Of a DNA stretch of 64,000 nt, positions 31,142-42,180 are shown piece by piece. The notes beneath the pieces were generated by a model. That model saw nothing but the letters and a program-made list of their open reading frames with translations, ran no database searches and was not told the origin of the DNA. Position 1 is the stretch's first letter. Every line of letters starts with the position of its first letter. The translations under genes were made by a program, and so were the position numbers. The DNA is from Schizochytrium sp. TIO01 (taxonomy: Eukaryota > Sar > Bigyra > Thraustochytrida > Thraustochytriidae), in NCBI GenBank assembly GCA_004764695.1, contig SMSO01000031.1:7869261-7933260 (forward strand), written 5' to 3'.

Positions 31142-33171
31142 TTTCGCTAAGCCAGAGCCGGGAGAAATTCCAGCGCTGAGATAAAGTTTCTAGACGGCCT
31201 TTGAGGCTGCGATCCTCAAAACCTGCAGAGGGCTAGGAAGCCGAAAGGTTCTTGATCCTGGTCTGGGCTACTTTTTCGATAAATGATAGATAATTCAAGG
31301 TACCTATTTTATTAACACTAAAAGCCTAAATTAAAAGGAGCACACGCAATATTCATGGGGATAGGTACTCCTAACATTAGTTTTTTTAGTTGGGCAAAAA
31401 ACTAATATAATTCAAAAGTATTCGGAATGGAATATGAACGAGCATGTTTTGAAGCGGATGAACAGCAATCATGCCAATGAGGTTCGCTGATAGAAACTAG
31501 CAACTGGAAGGAGGTTCCCAGATCGCCAATGTTAGCAAAGTAAACAGTCCGATAAGCTAATAGAAACAAATCTGAATCAATCAGACATTTAATGTAGGAT
31601 TTCATAATTTCGCTTAAAAGAGTGAATAATTTGCTCCGTCTTTGTGATTGGTATTCGATGTAGAGTCAGGAAAATGTACTTAAATGCCAATTTCACACCT
31701 CCAAATCTAATAGAGCTTAAAAGGTTCCTGAAAATACCAGGTTAAACCCGGCCAAAGGAAGAATATTTCCAAACCTAAATTTCTTTTACCCATCTTTATT
31801 TCTGATGCAGCAAGTTGCTACTTTACACAGACTGTCGGAATAATGCACTCTTTCACCAAATGCAAAGACAGCTACATCTCCCAGGTTTTTAGTACACAGA
31901 AAATTCGTCTGATGAAATTGTAGAAAAAAGCATCGAAGACTCTTAAAAGTAGCCACAGGAGTTTCATGGTTGTAAACTACAACTTTAATTTCATGGAAAT
32001 AGATCTAGCTCTACGGAATTATATACTACTCGCTACCTTGATGTTTGCAGCAGGACAAAAGAAATTTTCGCGAGGCTAGTCCGCACGAAGTTTTGAAATA
32101 TATCCCAGTTGAAGGCTTTCACTCTCCCGTTGATAATTCTCAACTGGAAAGATGGCACATTTTACACGTTTTCACAAGATGTCTCTCTGGTTTAAGTAGT
32201 CAAATTTTAATATTATAATTTGGGTTATTGGGGTACGCGATTCCCCAGCTAGATCAGCCTCTTAGCGGGCACTCATCGATTTAAAAAGAATATTTATCAA
32301 AGTTGCTAGTTCTTAGAAAAAGCAGTTATTGGCGCTCTTATCAAAATGGCAACTAGCTTCCCACGCGCCAGCACATAATGTGAACTGCGCCAAGGAAAAT
32401 TAACCTTGACTTGTTAGTCGATGAAGTGCCCTTGGCAGCCAATTTCCTGAATTCTAAACTAATTCACCAATCCTTTACCTGTTCAGAGTCGACTCGAGAT
32501 TAACAAACTCAATTATATCTTGATGTGTTCCTGTTATACCCGGGGAAACCTAAGGGCTCTATGCTAAAATTACAGTAATTGTAGCAAATGTATTCGTATC
32601 AAAACTTGGTGACCTCTGGTCTGTTCTGTGATGAAAGGTTCGTCGCCTCGCTGCAAGAATCCTGAGCCTAATGTCATCGTGTAAACCCTTTCGCACAGTG
32701 GCTTTCACATCGCCTGGGCTCGAAAGTAGCCCTTTCACAGGACCACCCCACTACTCACCTTTTAAAAGATGATATCAGTTCTTGGACACAAAATTATAAG
32801 CAACTTGCAGTTTACCCAATATACCTTCCTTCTCTTGCTGATTGCCACACAGGTATGGCGCAGCTCCAACCAACGGACCAAATGGTAAAAGGGCGTTTTC
32901 GTTTACGTCATAAATGTAATCGAGCTCGTACAGAGATTTCTTTCTTTCTCTCTCTCTTTCTTTCTTCTTCTTCACTGTGACTTTTTTTCTGATTACAGAA
33001 ATTAGTTTTTTTTTTTTTTTTTTTTTTTAAATTAATTTTAATTGAAAAAAGTGTTTTTGTTTGTTTGTTATTTGTATTTTCACAGCACTAAGCCTCTAAC
33101 TAGCATTTATAAATAATAATATCTCTTTCAGGTTTACAACTCTACATATTTTATTAGTATATTTTCTCAGT

Positions 33172-33173
<2 letters not shown>

Positions 33174-33245
<72 letters not shown>

Positions 33246-33246
33246 T
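33174..33246. repeat. (AAT)n microsatellite
   Basis: About 23 perfect AAT units. Minus-strand frames across it encode runs of Leu or Tyr and are artefacts. Confidence 0.95.
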
Positions 33247-34138
33247 CAAGTCGCACTTTACGGCAGAGGCCCTCGCCCGCTGACTCTTCTTCAACCCAGC
33301 GGAGCTTCCTTGAGAACTCACCCAACACGATCGGCTTGTGCGTCGAGGGTGAAATTCTTCCTCCCGCAAGTTCCCCATCACCAGTGACGACCTTTCGTCT
33401 CAGAAGTACTCGCGAGGAGAAGTGCTGTCCACAGACACAGAAACCGCCGGTGCTGCCGCTCAAGTTGGTCGCCGAGTCGTGCTGACCTCGTTGACGACTC
33501 CTCATCATTTACTTCAAGCGATCAATCAATCGATCAATCAGCATGCACCCTTTTCACAGCAGTTCCTGAACTCCACGAAGTCCACGGTTTGTTTCCATCG
33601 CCGCGAGAGACCTCACTGCACTCGCTCCGTTGTGGTTGGGCACTCCTGCGCAGAACTAGCATTCCTTTGCCCTCGTTCCCACTCCCAAAAGGCCTATGGA
33701 GCCCCCTTCGAGCTCAGTTACACCAACATCATCACCACGACCGTGGCCGTGGCCGTGGCCATAATTCCTGGCTGCTCTTGCTGCACGTGGAGTCCTCGAC
33801 GCTCGAGTTCGTGGTTGGAGTGCGGTGGCATCGTCTCCGTCCATTCCGTCATCTGCTTGCTGCCAAGGCCAATCGATCGATCGGTCGATCAGGCGATCGC
33901 GCGAGGCTGGACTGCCTGCAGGGTCTTGGTGGAAAGGAGGGGATCACCGCCGAAGCGCGTTTTCACGGACGGCGAGAAACGAGAACGTCCATCGCCGCTC
34001 CAATCTCTGCGAAACGTGGCGAAGAAGAAACCGAAACATTCATTGGAGTTGACTGTAGAAAAGTGTTTGATCCCGTTTCCTTTCGAAGGGAGGAAAACTA
34101 AACTATAAAACTATAAAACTATGAAACTATAACTTTGT

Positions 34139-34230
34139 TTGAGGGAAAGGAAAGAAAGGAGAAAAGAAAAAGGAAAAGAAAAAGGAAAGAAAAAGGAAAA
34201 GAGAGAAGAAAAGAGAGAGAAAAAGGAAAA
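34139..34230. repeat. polypurine tract (GGAAAAG/GAAAGGA)
   Basis: About 90 bp almost wholly of A and G, with irregular GGAAA and GAGAAA words, about 200 bp before the start codon of the RhoGAP/DH gene, presumably in its promoter or 5' UTR. Confidence 0.85.
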
Positions 34231-34432
34231 GTTCATCGCCATCACAGTTAATAATTCTTATTTTATGTTTTCAATCAATCGATCGATCGTACAACTCCTT
34301 TGAAATCACATTTATTCATTCATTCATTAAAGTTTGATCAAACAATCAACTCAGCAGCCTCGTGCCAGCGCCGCTGCGCTCAGGTCCGCAGAGAAGCGCA
34401 GGCCCTGCACGGCGTGGCTGCCTCCAGCACCC

Positions 34433-36691
34433 ATGAGCTCCTCGCGCCGCTCGCGCCGCCGCCGTGACGAGGAGGCAGAGACGGAGAGGTCGGCAGAGAG
34501 GGGCATTGACGAGATGGCGGATTCCGTGCACGCGCGGAGACATGGCGAGGATGAGTCTGAAGATGCAAGCGCAAGGAGCTCAAGGACCAGGAGCAAGAGC
34601 AAGAGCAGGCGGAGCAAGAGTAGACAACGGGCGTCCTCGACATCTTCGCGAAGGTCACGGAGAAGAGATGAAGCTGGAGCTGAGGACGACCGTGAGGACG
34701 CCAAGATTGAAGACGCTCTTGTCTTGGAAAATTTAGAACTCGAGGACAGCCGAAAGAAACGCTACCAAGATGGAACTATAAACAATAAGCCAGAGTCAAG
34801 GCGGATTCAACCGCTGCAACTAGGCCAGCTTGTACAGATCATGCCTATGGCACTTTTGTTCTTGAGAGACGCGTTTGGAGCGGGCGCTGGAGACCTCTTC
34901 TTAGAGTCCGCTGAGGCAGAAGACGACCGGAGGGCACAGCACATGCTTGTAGACCTTATGGATACGCTAAACATTGCAGGCGATCTCTCTATGAGTCAAT
35001 ATCGGGAGTTCTTTGGAGAACACACGCCGCAGAGCATCGCAGGAGGCGTGAGACTTATCATGCTCAAGTGCGAGCCTCCATTCGTACCGCGTGACGTTGG
35101 CGAGGATCTCGTTGCAGTTTTAGGGTCATTAGACTCGTGTGCCACGGGAGAGGATTGCGCTAGAGTTATTGGACCCATCTTGGACCAACTTCCCAGGCAA
35201 CACTTCATGGCTCTCGCTGAGCTTTGTGCCTTCCTTCGAGATACCGCCACAGATACTGCAGAGCTTGCATGTTTGATTGGACCAGCGTTATTCTCGTACG
35301 GAAGTACAAATATTTCAGAAGACCATGCAGCAGCCTCGGCAGCTGCTATAATGGACCTTCTCATTGAGGAGTGTGAGGCCTTCTTTGGCCGCATGTGTGC
35401 TGTGTCTTCTCTTACTGGCCTGGGAGAACGCAATTACATTGTTTCCCCAAGTCATGCTATGCTTAGTCGAAAGTCGGCTCGTAAGCAAGGGCTTGGTATT
35501 TTGGGTGACTCTAGTGGCAGCCATGGTGCAAGTCGCACAAGGTCTGTTGCAGCTCAAGCATCTCTCACAGCAGCACGGATGCAGCAGTTGGTCGCCTTTT
35601 ACAACTGGCGAGACCCGGCAAAGGCAGCTGGTGTCCCAGCCCTCTTTGAGAATCATGATTTTGTGAGTATTGCAAAGGGGCTTTACATGCGGTACCCAGA
35701 TGGTATTCCTCGTCAGTGGCGTGATGAACTCATTGAAATGCAGTCCCGTGGTATTGAAGGACTTGAATGGTTTGACCCTGCACCCGTCACGGTTGGTGCC
35801 AATGGTCGGGCACCACCTCCAGCACCGCCGCGAATTCGTAGCGGAGACCCAAACAGGGATCGAGTAGACCAGATCATTGATGAGATAATTGATACCGAGC
35901 ATGCGTATCATGGTTTGCTGGTTGAGACGCTTGCGTACGGCAAGTATATTCGCATGATTTCTTTGGGAAAGCAAGGTGTTGATGCTCAATCCCGCCTCGG
36001 GCTTAGTACTTCTGATGTAGATACCGTTTTTGGCATGCGCTTGCAGGCCATTGTTGATCTGAGTGAGCGCTTTCTGGCCAACCTTGAAGTGATCGATCTT
36101 GTGCGTACAGAACCTTTGGATGATCTTGGCCGTCCTGGCCTTTTAGTAGACGCCATCTCCTCCATCATCGACGATCTCCACGTGTATGCACCTTATGTCA
36201 GCATGCATCGTGCAGGAGACCGCATTGTCAAACGTGCTCTCGCTCGTATTAGCCGCCGGCCTACAGCAGCCAAACGTCTAATTGGCAGTACTGAATCTAG
36301 CCGCTTTCGCGGCTCCTTTGCTGAGATTTGGGAGAAAAGTAGTGTCTCAAGCGCTCGCCTTTGCGGTCAGTCGCTCGAATCTGCACTCATTACGCCTGTA
36401 CAACGCGTACCGCGCTACATGCTTCTTACTGCAGAACTGGCTAGGCGCCTTCCTGCAACCCACCCTGCTTATACAAGAGTTCAGGAGGTTGCCCGGTCAG
36501 TTGCAGACCTTGCGGAGCAGCTTAATCATGCGATGCGCCAGCACGAAAAAATCTCCGCACTCTTGGGCGATGAGAAGCTAGAGCCCCATGGATCATCACG
36601 TCGTAATTTATTTCGCTCGGGCTCTTCCAAGGAGCTCATTAAAATGGTATATCCTTCGGAGTCATTAGAACGAGATCGGTCTAGTCGTTAG
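34433..36691 (+). CDS. RhoGAP-like / DH (RhoGEF) domain protein
   Basis: Intronless, 752 residues from the first ATG (the frame opens 33 codons earlier with TTG). The N-terminal 110 residues are Arg/Ser/Glu-rich low complexity (RSRRRRDEE, SKSKSRRSKS). A RhoGAP-like fold follows (about 120-310): MPMALLFLRDAFG, TPQSIAGGVRLIMLKCEPPFVP, LPRQHFMALAELCAFL, ACLIGPALF. The arginine-finger position is Leu157 (DLFLES instead of the usual LFRxSG), so GAP catalysis is doubtful. After a short conserved block (LVAFYNWRDPAKAAGVPALF) comes a DH domain (about 480-720): RDRVDQIIDEIIDTEHAYHG, LITPVQRVPRYMLLTAEL, then the terminal helix. No PH domain is evident. The family activates Rho GTPases by nucleotide exchange; here the GAP-like part may serve as a GTPase-binding or regulatory module. 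Confidence 0.85.
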   Translation: MSSSRRSRRRRDEEAETERSAERGIDEMADSVHARRHGEDESEDASARSSRTRSKSKSRRSKSRQRASSTSSRRSRRRDEAGAEDDREDAKIEDALVLENLELEDSRKKRYQDGTINNKPESRRIQPLQLGQLVQIMPMALLFLRDAFGAGAGDLFLESAEAEDDRRAQHMLVDLMDTLNIAGDLSMSQYREFFGEHTPQSIAGGVRLIMLKCEPPFVPRDVGEDLVAVLGSLDSCATGEDCARVIGPILDQLPRQHFMALAELCAFLRDTATDTAELACLIGPALFSYGSTNISEDHAAASAAAIMDLLIEECEAFFGRMCAVSSLTGLGERNYIVSPSHAMLSRKSARKQGLGILGDSSGSHGASRTRSVAAQASLTAARMQQLVAFYNWRDPAKAAGVPALFENHDFVSIAKGLYMRYPDGIPRQWRDELIEMQSRGIEGLEWFDPAPVTVGANGRAPPPAPPRIRSGDPNRDRVDQIIDEIIDTEHAYHGLLVETLAYGKYIRMISLGKQGVDAQSRLGLSTSDVDTVFGMRLQAIVDLSERFLANLEVIDLVRTEPLDDLGRPGLLVDAISSIIDDLHVYAPYVSMHRAGDRIVKRALARISRRPTAAKRLIGSTESSRFRGSFAEIWEKSSVSSARLCGQSLESALITPVQRVPRYMLLTAELARRLPATHPAYTRVQEVARSVADLAEQLNHAMRQHEKISALLGDEKLEPHGSSRRNLFRSGSSKELIKMVYPSESLERDRSSR

Positions 36692-37575
36692 TGGACCACC
36701 ATTGCAACAGCAAGGTCATATCGTTCTCTTGCAAAACGCTAGGAGAGTAGATGTTTCTGTTTCCCAGGCTAATTGCAATTACGTTGCTTTGTAAAACCTT
36801 TTGCGTGTGGTGGTTTCCTCCTATCTGGCTCCCCTGACACTACTTTCTGCTTCTTCTTCTTTTTCACAAGACTGATATGCGAAACGTGTGAGTTTAATGT
36901 CGGAATATTTATCCACGAAAAATTTCGATGCAGGTCCCGCAGTTCGTTGTTTTGTTTTCCTTCTTCTGCAACATTTCATGTTACCTGTTTCCCTTTTTGC
37001 AAATGGGAATTATAAAACCCTTTCGTTTTCACCTTTTGATTTTTCTTTTTCTTTCTTTTTCCTGATTTATAGATATATCCCTTATCTTCGTAAGGTAGGC
37101 ATTTTGTTTTTTATGATGTTTTCATGTCTCACTTGCTTTATAGAGCCCAAAGTGTGAATATAAGTACCCTGTTCATTTCCTAATGACATTATCATGCTCG
37201 AAAGTCGTAGCTACAGACGTTACAGTCACCTACAGTCAGTCAATCAAGGCGACTGAAATATTAGCATTTGTTGTAATTCGACTTCCTACTCTATTCAATG
37301 GATTGACTAGAGTAGCCTCTGGCAAGTGCGAGTGTGACCAGTAAAACGAACATAACAAGCATTAAACAAAAAGATGCCAAAAGAAATTGTACTATTCTTC
37401 AAAACGATTAAACTGTGTAACTTGTAAATGGCAAAGCAAATATAGACTTTGCGCAAGCCTTGCTACGAAGGTGCCATAAAATGAAAGTTTGTGATGAGTT
37501 TATGCGCAGGTATGGTGTTAGGCTGCTAAACTTATAGTTGTACTTCAGTACTGATCAATTGATAGATTTAGATGC
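36692..37575. other. intergenic between convergent genes
   Basis: Holds the 3' UTRs of the DH-domain gene and of the minus-strand gene at 37576. T-rich runs near 36860-37070. No coding signal. Confidence 0.5.
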
Positions 37576-38073
37576 TCAAGGCTGAGTCGGTGGTAAGACG
37601 CCATAATCCAGGCGAAATGCCTTTCCAGAAGCCTCGCAAAACACAGGTTCCCGAGGCTGGTCAGAACCAGTGCGATATCTAAGCCAGCGACAATCTGTGT
37701 CCACCTCAATCCATTTGCTTTGATGGCACTGGTTCGTTTTGTTTTCGTCGGATTCAATTCTTGGGCAATGAGCGACATCGCAGGCAAAGCCATTGCCAAT
37801 ATCCTCGCCAAGGCAGGGTCCTAGACGCCATTCTATAGAGCTGTAGTTTCTACGCTCTTTGCATAGGTTGAGGCATGCCGAAAAGGCGTGGATAACCTCC
37901 TCTGAAGGAGTATCTTCTGCGGCAAGATCCATCTCAAACAGTGGCAAGTCACCGTCTACATCCCAGCGCACCAAAACGCGAGGATCCTGGCGAGATAACA
38001 GCCCAATCAGAAGTAGGCACGCCACCGCAGCAGCGATGACTGTGCCTTGCATCTGCGAAAATGCTCGCGTCAT
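37576..38073 (-). CDS. signal-anchor or secreted protein, unknown
   Basis: Intronless, 165 residues. Residues 10-27 (GTVIAAAVACLLLIGLLS) form one hydrophobic segment after a short positively charged start, so it is a signal peptide or a type II anchor. The remainder has eight cysteines (ACLNLCKER, PCLGE, ACDVAHC, QCHQS, DCRW, FCEAS), as expected of a lumenal or extracellular disulfide-bonded domain, and potential N-glycosylation sites (NYS, NKT). No family recognised. Its upstream region (38074-38594) separates it from the Zn2Cys6 gene. Confidence 0.65.
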   Translation of the reverse strand: MTRAFSQMQGTVIAAAVACLLLIGLLSRQDPRVLVRWDVDGDLPLFEMDLAAEDTPSEEVIHAFSACLNLCKERRNYSSIEWRLGPCLGEDIGNGFACDVAHCPRIESDENKTNQCHQSKWIEVDTDCRWLRYRTGSDQPREPVFCEASGKAFRLDYGVLPPTQP

Positions 38074-38594
38074 CGCAGGAGCGCCAGATTGGAGTTTGGT
38101 TGTCTTTCTGTTGTTTATCTTTCACCAGGCTCCGCTGTGTAAATACAAGTTAGATAGTAGTCAGTAGATACTATCTATGGACTAAAACGATCAGTTTCTC
38201 AATTTCCAAGTGCTGTTTAAGAGGAATGTAGCTGCACGAATTAGCAATTAGCCAGCTGCAAATGAAACATGAGATGGGCAGAGCGCTCCTCACGAATAGT
38301 GGTCACACATTTCTCTCCTGTCCTATTCTATTCTATTACAAGGCTTTTTCTTTTCTTTGAAAGAATTGAAGAGACACATCTATGCAATACATCAAGTTAG
38401 GTCATATGAACTGAATTTAAAACTGCAAATGAGCAGGACTTCAATCTTTTAAATAGAAAAGAAAGGAGAAAAGTACATACGTAGGGCGAGGTGAAATTTA
38501 ATTGTTAAATGTATAAGTAGCGACATGGACTTCAAGCTGGGACTTGGACTAGAGCCAAGGGTCTGGCGTGCACTTGCAAAAGGGCGAAATGCAT
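38074..38594. other. intergenic, nothing seen
   Basis: About 520 bp that must hold the promoter of the signal-anchor gene and the 3' UTR of the Zn2Cys6 gene, both on minus. Only short imperfect AGTAG/CTATC words near 38150-38180. Confidence 0.45.
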
Positions 38595-40442
38595 TTAACT
38601 AATCTGATTGTTACTGGATGACCACTCAAGAATTGAGTCGAGCCAGTCACCATCATCTAAAAGTGCGTTCTCACCATTGTTTATCTGTGGTTGCTCCTGA
38701 TGCTCGTTCTCATTAACAAAGTCGCTACTTCCAGAGAACGATATGCCAGAATCTTGTCTTACGGGTTGTGGTAACGGAGCCGAAGTGTTTTGCCGCTCCG
38801 CTGGAGCCAAATAATTGCCAGTATACTCGTATCCAGATGATCCAGCGGCAGAAAGTCTATGTTCTTCTTTCGGCATTGCCAAGTTCTGGTGATGCGTTTC
38901 AGGTGATGTGTTTATTTCAGCCCCCATCATTGCGTGAAATTCTGAAGAATCGTTGCTCGGCTGAGAATTATGCTGCCCGTTATCAGTATTTGCAGTGTCT
39001 ATCAGAGGGTCAAAAAAAGCCCAATTATCATAGTATGTTGCAGCCACTGGAGGCAACCGGTCAACAGTGGAGGTAGCCTTCCTCTGAGCCGGCACACTAA
39101 GACCACTGGGTCGCTGCCGAGACGCATCATGTATAATTGGCGGGTCTTGTTTGGCGGTGGAGAACTCCTCGGAGTTCTCTGGATAGGCATCGGAATTCAA
39201 TGTATTCGTGATGGATGAAGAAGTTTGGTGTTGATCCTGGACAGGTTGCTCCTCACTACGTGTGTGAGGTTGTTGAAGATGTTGATGGTGTGACTGCGAT
39301 GGTGCTGCATCGACAGCACCTTCTCGTTTGGATACTTCGCTTTGTGAACCATGTTCAAGCTGACCTGGAGAAGTAGGCTCATCTGGTTCTCTTTTGTACT
39401 CTTTATTAGTTTCTTCACATGAAACAGGCTCTTCATTAGGGCTAGGTGGGCGTTTCTCGCCAACACGCTCGAAGACGGCCTTAAGTTGAGTGCTCATAAC
39501 GCCATTCTCAATCCGCTCCACATTAATGCAGTTCACCATGAAGGAACATACCAGCGTTGGCCTACGATCTGTGGGGCGAGCTACACACCACAAATCAAAA
39601 ATGTGTGTTGATGGGACTTCACGCTCGATGAGACTTTGCTTTTGATGTTCCGGAGGCCCAAGACTGCTTGCTTTGATGGCAAGGATTTGCAGAAACACAT
39701 GAAGATCACTTTCCTTAACCAGAAGCTTGGCCAAAATGTCGCCGCCCCACGGAAGAAAACCTCCCGCGGACCAAGCAAGAATTTCCTCGAAACGCTTCCC
39801 TGTGATTCCGAATTCATTCTCAAAGGCCTGGTTAACTTGTACAAATACACCGTTGCTCAGGCATTCCATGAGGAGCCGCGGTTTATCATTCTGCGTGATT
39901 GCAAATTGTTTGCCCACATGAAGAGCAGAAATCACCGTCTCAGGACTTTGACGAGCCTTTTCTGGGACGCACATAGCCATAGCTGAACACGTACCGCACA
40001 TGTTTGGGGCGAATTGACACTTGGTCTTCATTCCGCCAACGATGGATTTGATATCCACGTCCAATGCTTCAAGCCAGGCGTTGAGACGGTCCATCGCCTC
40101 CTGGTTGCCAGTGCTGATGAGGTGAGACTTCAGCTTTTCTAGCTGACTTGCAAACCAACACCACGCCCATACTGCGTCAGAGCGCGTGCGATTCTGATTT
40201 TTGAACATGGTGAAGAAGACTGACCAGACACGTCGCTCATAGGTACTAATAAATGAAAAACCATTCTCTCGTAAGGATCGCTTATTTGATGTTTTGGCAC
40301 CCTTTTGAGGACCACGCTTGCGCTTTGGCCTATATGAACAGACAATACCTTTTGCTTTGCATCGATTGCAAGGGTTTCCACCACTGCATTTTACTTTGCT
40401 CGATGTGCATGCATCGCACGAACCCTTCAAAAGAACCTCCAT
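38595..40442 (-). CDS. Zn2Cys6 transcription factor with PAS-like domain
   Basis: Intronless, 615 residues. Residues 9-35 form a textbook Zn(II)2Cys6 binuclear cluster, C-x2-C-x6-C-x5-C-x2-C-x6-C (Cys9, 12, 19, 25, 28, 35), followed directly by the basic linker RPKRKRGPQKG. The cluster binds DNA, usually as a dimer at CGG-type half sites. A mid region (about 180-310: LLMECLSNGVFVQVNQAFENEF, GKRFEEILAW, then beta strands LWCVARP and LVCSFMVNC) looks like a PAS domain. The C-terminal half is low-complexity Gln/His/Ser/Pro/Glu-rich with acidic patches and ends in DDGDWLDSILEW, a plausible acidic/hydrophobic activation motif. Zn2Cys6 proteins are best known in fungi but also occur in some protists. 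Confidence 0.88.
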   Translation of the reverse strand: MEVLLKGSCDACTSSKVKCSGGNPCNRCKAKGIVCSYRPKRKRGPQKGAKTSNKRSLRENGFSFISTYERRVWSVFFTMFKNQNRTRSDAVWAWCWFASQLEKLKSHLISTGNQEAMDRLNAWLEALDVDIKSIVGGMKTKCQFAPNMCGTCSAMAMCVPEKARQSPETVISALHVGKQFAITQNDKPRLLMECLSNGVFVQVNQAFENEFGITGKRFEEILAWSAGGFLPWGGDILAKLLVKESDLHVFLQILAIKASSLGPPEHQKQSLIEREVPSTHIFDLWCVARPTDRRPTLVCSFMVNCINVERIENGVMSTQLKAVFERVGEKRPPSPNEEPVSCEETNKEYKREPDEPTSPGQLEHGSQSEVSKREGAVDAAPSQSHHQHLQQPHTRSEEQPVQDQHQTSSSITNTLNSDAYPENSEEFSTAKQDPPIIHDASRQRPSGLSVPAQRKATSTVDRLPPVAATYYDNWAFFDPLIDTANTDNGQHNSQPSNDSSEFHAMMGAEINTSPETHHQNLAMPKEEHRLSAAGSSGYEYTGNYLAPAERQNTSAPLPQPVRQDSGISFSGSSDFVNENEHQEQPQINNGENALLDDGDWLDSILEWSSSNNQIS

Positions 40443-40700
40443 AGTATGGACGAGCCTCGTTTGGTTATTTACTTTCGTGTGTTCCTGTGGTCTTTGGTTA
40501 TAGCTTTCCTCTTTATTCTAATTTGTTTTTTGGAGAGCTATTGTCAACGGCTGCTTATAGCACCAGCTCGCAGTTAGTTGGAATAGGTGATAAGCTTATT
40601 CCTCACACGATATGAATGCCACTTTCTATATAGGCTACAATACCCCGGCCAGCTGCTGTCGCCAACAGTATATGCTTGCGTAGCGTCTGAGGCTTTTATA

Positions 40701-40726
40701 ACCACCACCACCACCACCACCACCAC
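40701..40726. repeat. (ACC)n microsatellite
   Basis: Eight to nine ACC units about 260 bp upstream of the Zn2Cys6 start codon, within the probable promoter. Confidence 0.9.
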
Positions 40727-42136
40727 GCGAAAAGACAGAGACGGATACTCTTGGTACAAGCGTACTGTTTCCGGCTACTCTGGACGCAGCTGGCAGAGTT
40801 CCTGATTTCTTAACTTAAATTATCAATCAGAGATGCCAATCCGGTCTGCTTAACTTTTGATTCTCTATGTGGAAAGTCTCACTAAACCTGGATTGTTTAC
40901 TCGGAACTCTCGCACCTGAATGACCAATAGATTGCTTGGAGCCACAAACAACGGCAACCACAACCACAACACCACTTGGAAAGAGCTCTCAGTGCCCTGA
41001 ATTCTAAAACAGGCAAGACACTAAACGTCGTCTGCCAGAAGTAGAGATGATGACGAATGTGCAAATGAGATGGCGACGAATTTAAAGAATGCGACGAAGA
41101 ACGCAAAATCGCAAAATGGAATGCTGCTACAAAGTAGCTCGAAGAAAAGCCCACTTAAACAGCAGCACAAAAGGTGCCAGGACGGCTGTATCCTACAGTC
41201 AGTTGATGTTGGAAAGGGCACAGGAAGTAGAGGTGGCGAAGGAAGAAGAAAAGCAGTAGACGCAGTAAAAAAAAGGAAAAGCTCACGATTCGATCGATAT
41301 TGCCGCCGAGAGGTGCTTCCAAGGATGTTCAGGCAGGCCGACTAAAGCACGAGAAGCAGCTGCGTTGAGCCAGGAGGATTGGGGTGAGCGAGCGAGGATG
41401 GTTATTGAGAGGGGCTGGGCACAGACCTAGCCGTCACCGTGTATCCTCTGAGTTTGGAAAGTTTTGAAAGTCTGCCAAAACTTTGAGACTTTGAACCCCG
41501 AAACTTAGACAGATTGATGAAAAGAAGAGTGGCAACGAAGCACGAGTAAGCGACCCGTGCTCAACGCGGGAGGCACTCAGCGGGGACTAAACAGTACCTC
41601 CGAGACGGCAGCTTGGCATCCGGCTCTGGCGAGCAGGGGCGAGCGAGCTCCTTTCACTTTTTCAAAAAAGCAAAAAATCAGATCACTGTTTATCATTTTC
41701 ATTTCTTGGTATCCTTTTTTTTTCTCCTTTTTTTTTTTTTAGTTTCTATCATCGCTCAATATTATTTTTATTTATTTGATAGTTAGTAATTATAGCCGCG
41801 CGTAATCCCTATTGTATATATTGTGGCTTTCGTAACGCAAACTCGAGAGGGACTTTGGAGCTGCAGTTTTGAGTTGTAATTTTCCCTCGAAACTCGACGC
41901 AGAAGCGCCTCCTTGCTCCTCGAAAGCTCTCGTTTTCGCAGCCTTCAGCCAAACTTCTTCGCGTAACTTGGTTTACACAGCAGCTTATTCCCCAAGTTTC
42001 GCTCTTCTCCCGCCAATCCCACTTTGTGTGTCATGAATTACGTCCATTCTATCGCTTGTTCGGCACCGGAAAAACACTGCCAGTGTGCCGAGGCGGTGCA
42101 ATCGAGATCTGCCGAAAAGGCCGTCTGTGGAGGCGG

Positions 42137-42180
42137 CTAAAGTCTACTTGCAGGCGCGTATAACCCATAGTACGCGGCCC
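42137..42180 (+). repeat. two 22-bp units of the TATAACCC-ACTTG family
   Basis: Two adjacent 22-base units (CTAAAGTCTACTTGCAGG.. then TATAACCCATAGTACGCG..) share the register and core words of the array at 15937-16046. Weaker than the other sites because only two units are visible. Confidence 0.4.

Larger units (their letters stand above)
31142..34432. other. 3.3 kb intergenic region
   Basis: AT-rich between 31250 and 33250 with poly-T (33007-33028), TTTG-like words and an AAT array. From about 33250 to 34100 the base composition shifts to richer GC, with long overlapping frames on both strands (228 and 170 codons on plus) that lack domains; I read this as promoter and 5' UTR of the gene at 34433. 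CGATCGAT-rich words occur near 33870-33900 and 34270-34290, and a CATT run at 34313-34328. Confidence 0.5.

Noticed and set aside
33167-33508. Minus-strand frames ending in poly-Leu or poly-Tyr
   Set aside because: The runs are the translated AAT microsatellite; the remaining sequence shows no domain.
33422-34108. 228- and 170-codon plus-strand frames before the RhoGAP/DH gene
   Set aside because: Two overlapping frames plus antisense frames are all open because the DNA is richer in GC; composition is erratic and no domain is visible. Treated as promoter/5' UTR.
41070-41345. 91-codon very basic frame upstream of nothing recognisable
   Set aside because: Lys/Arg/Ser-rich composition follows purine-rich DNA; the antisense strand is equally open. 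Not supported enough to call.
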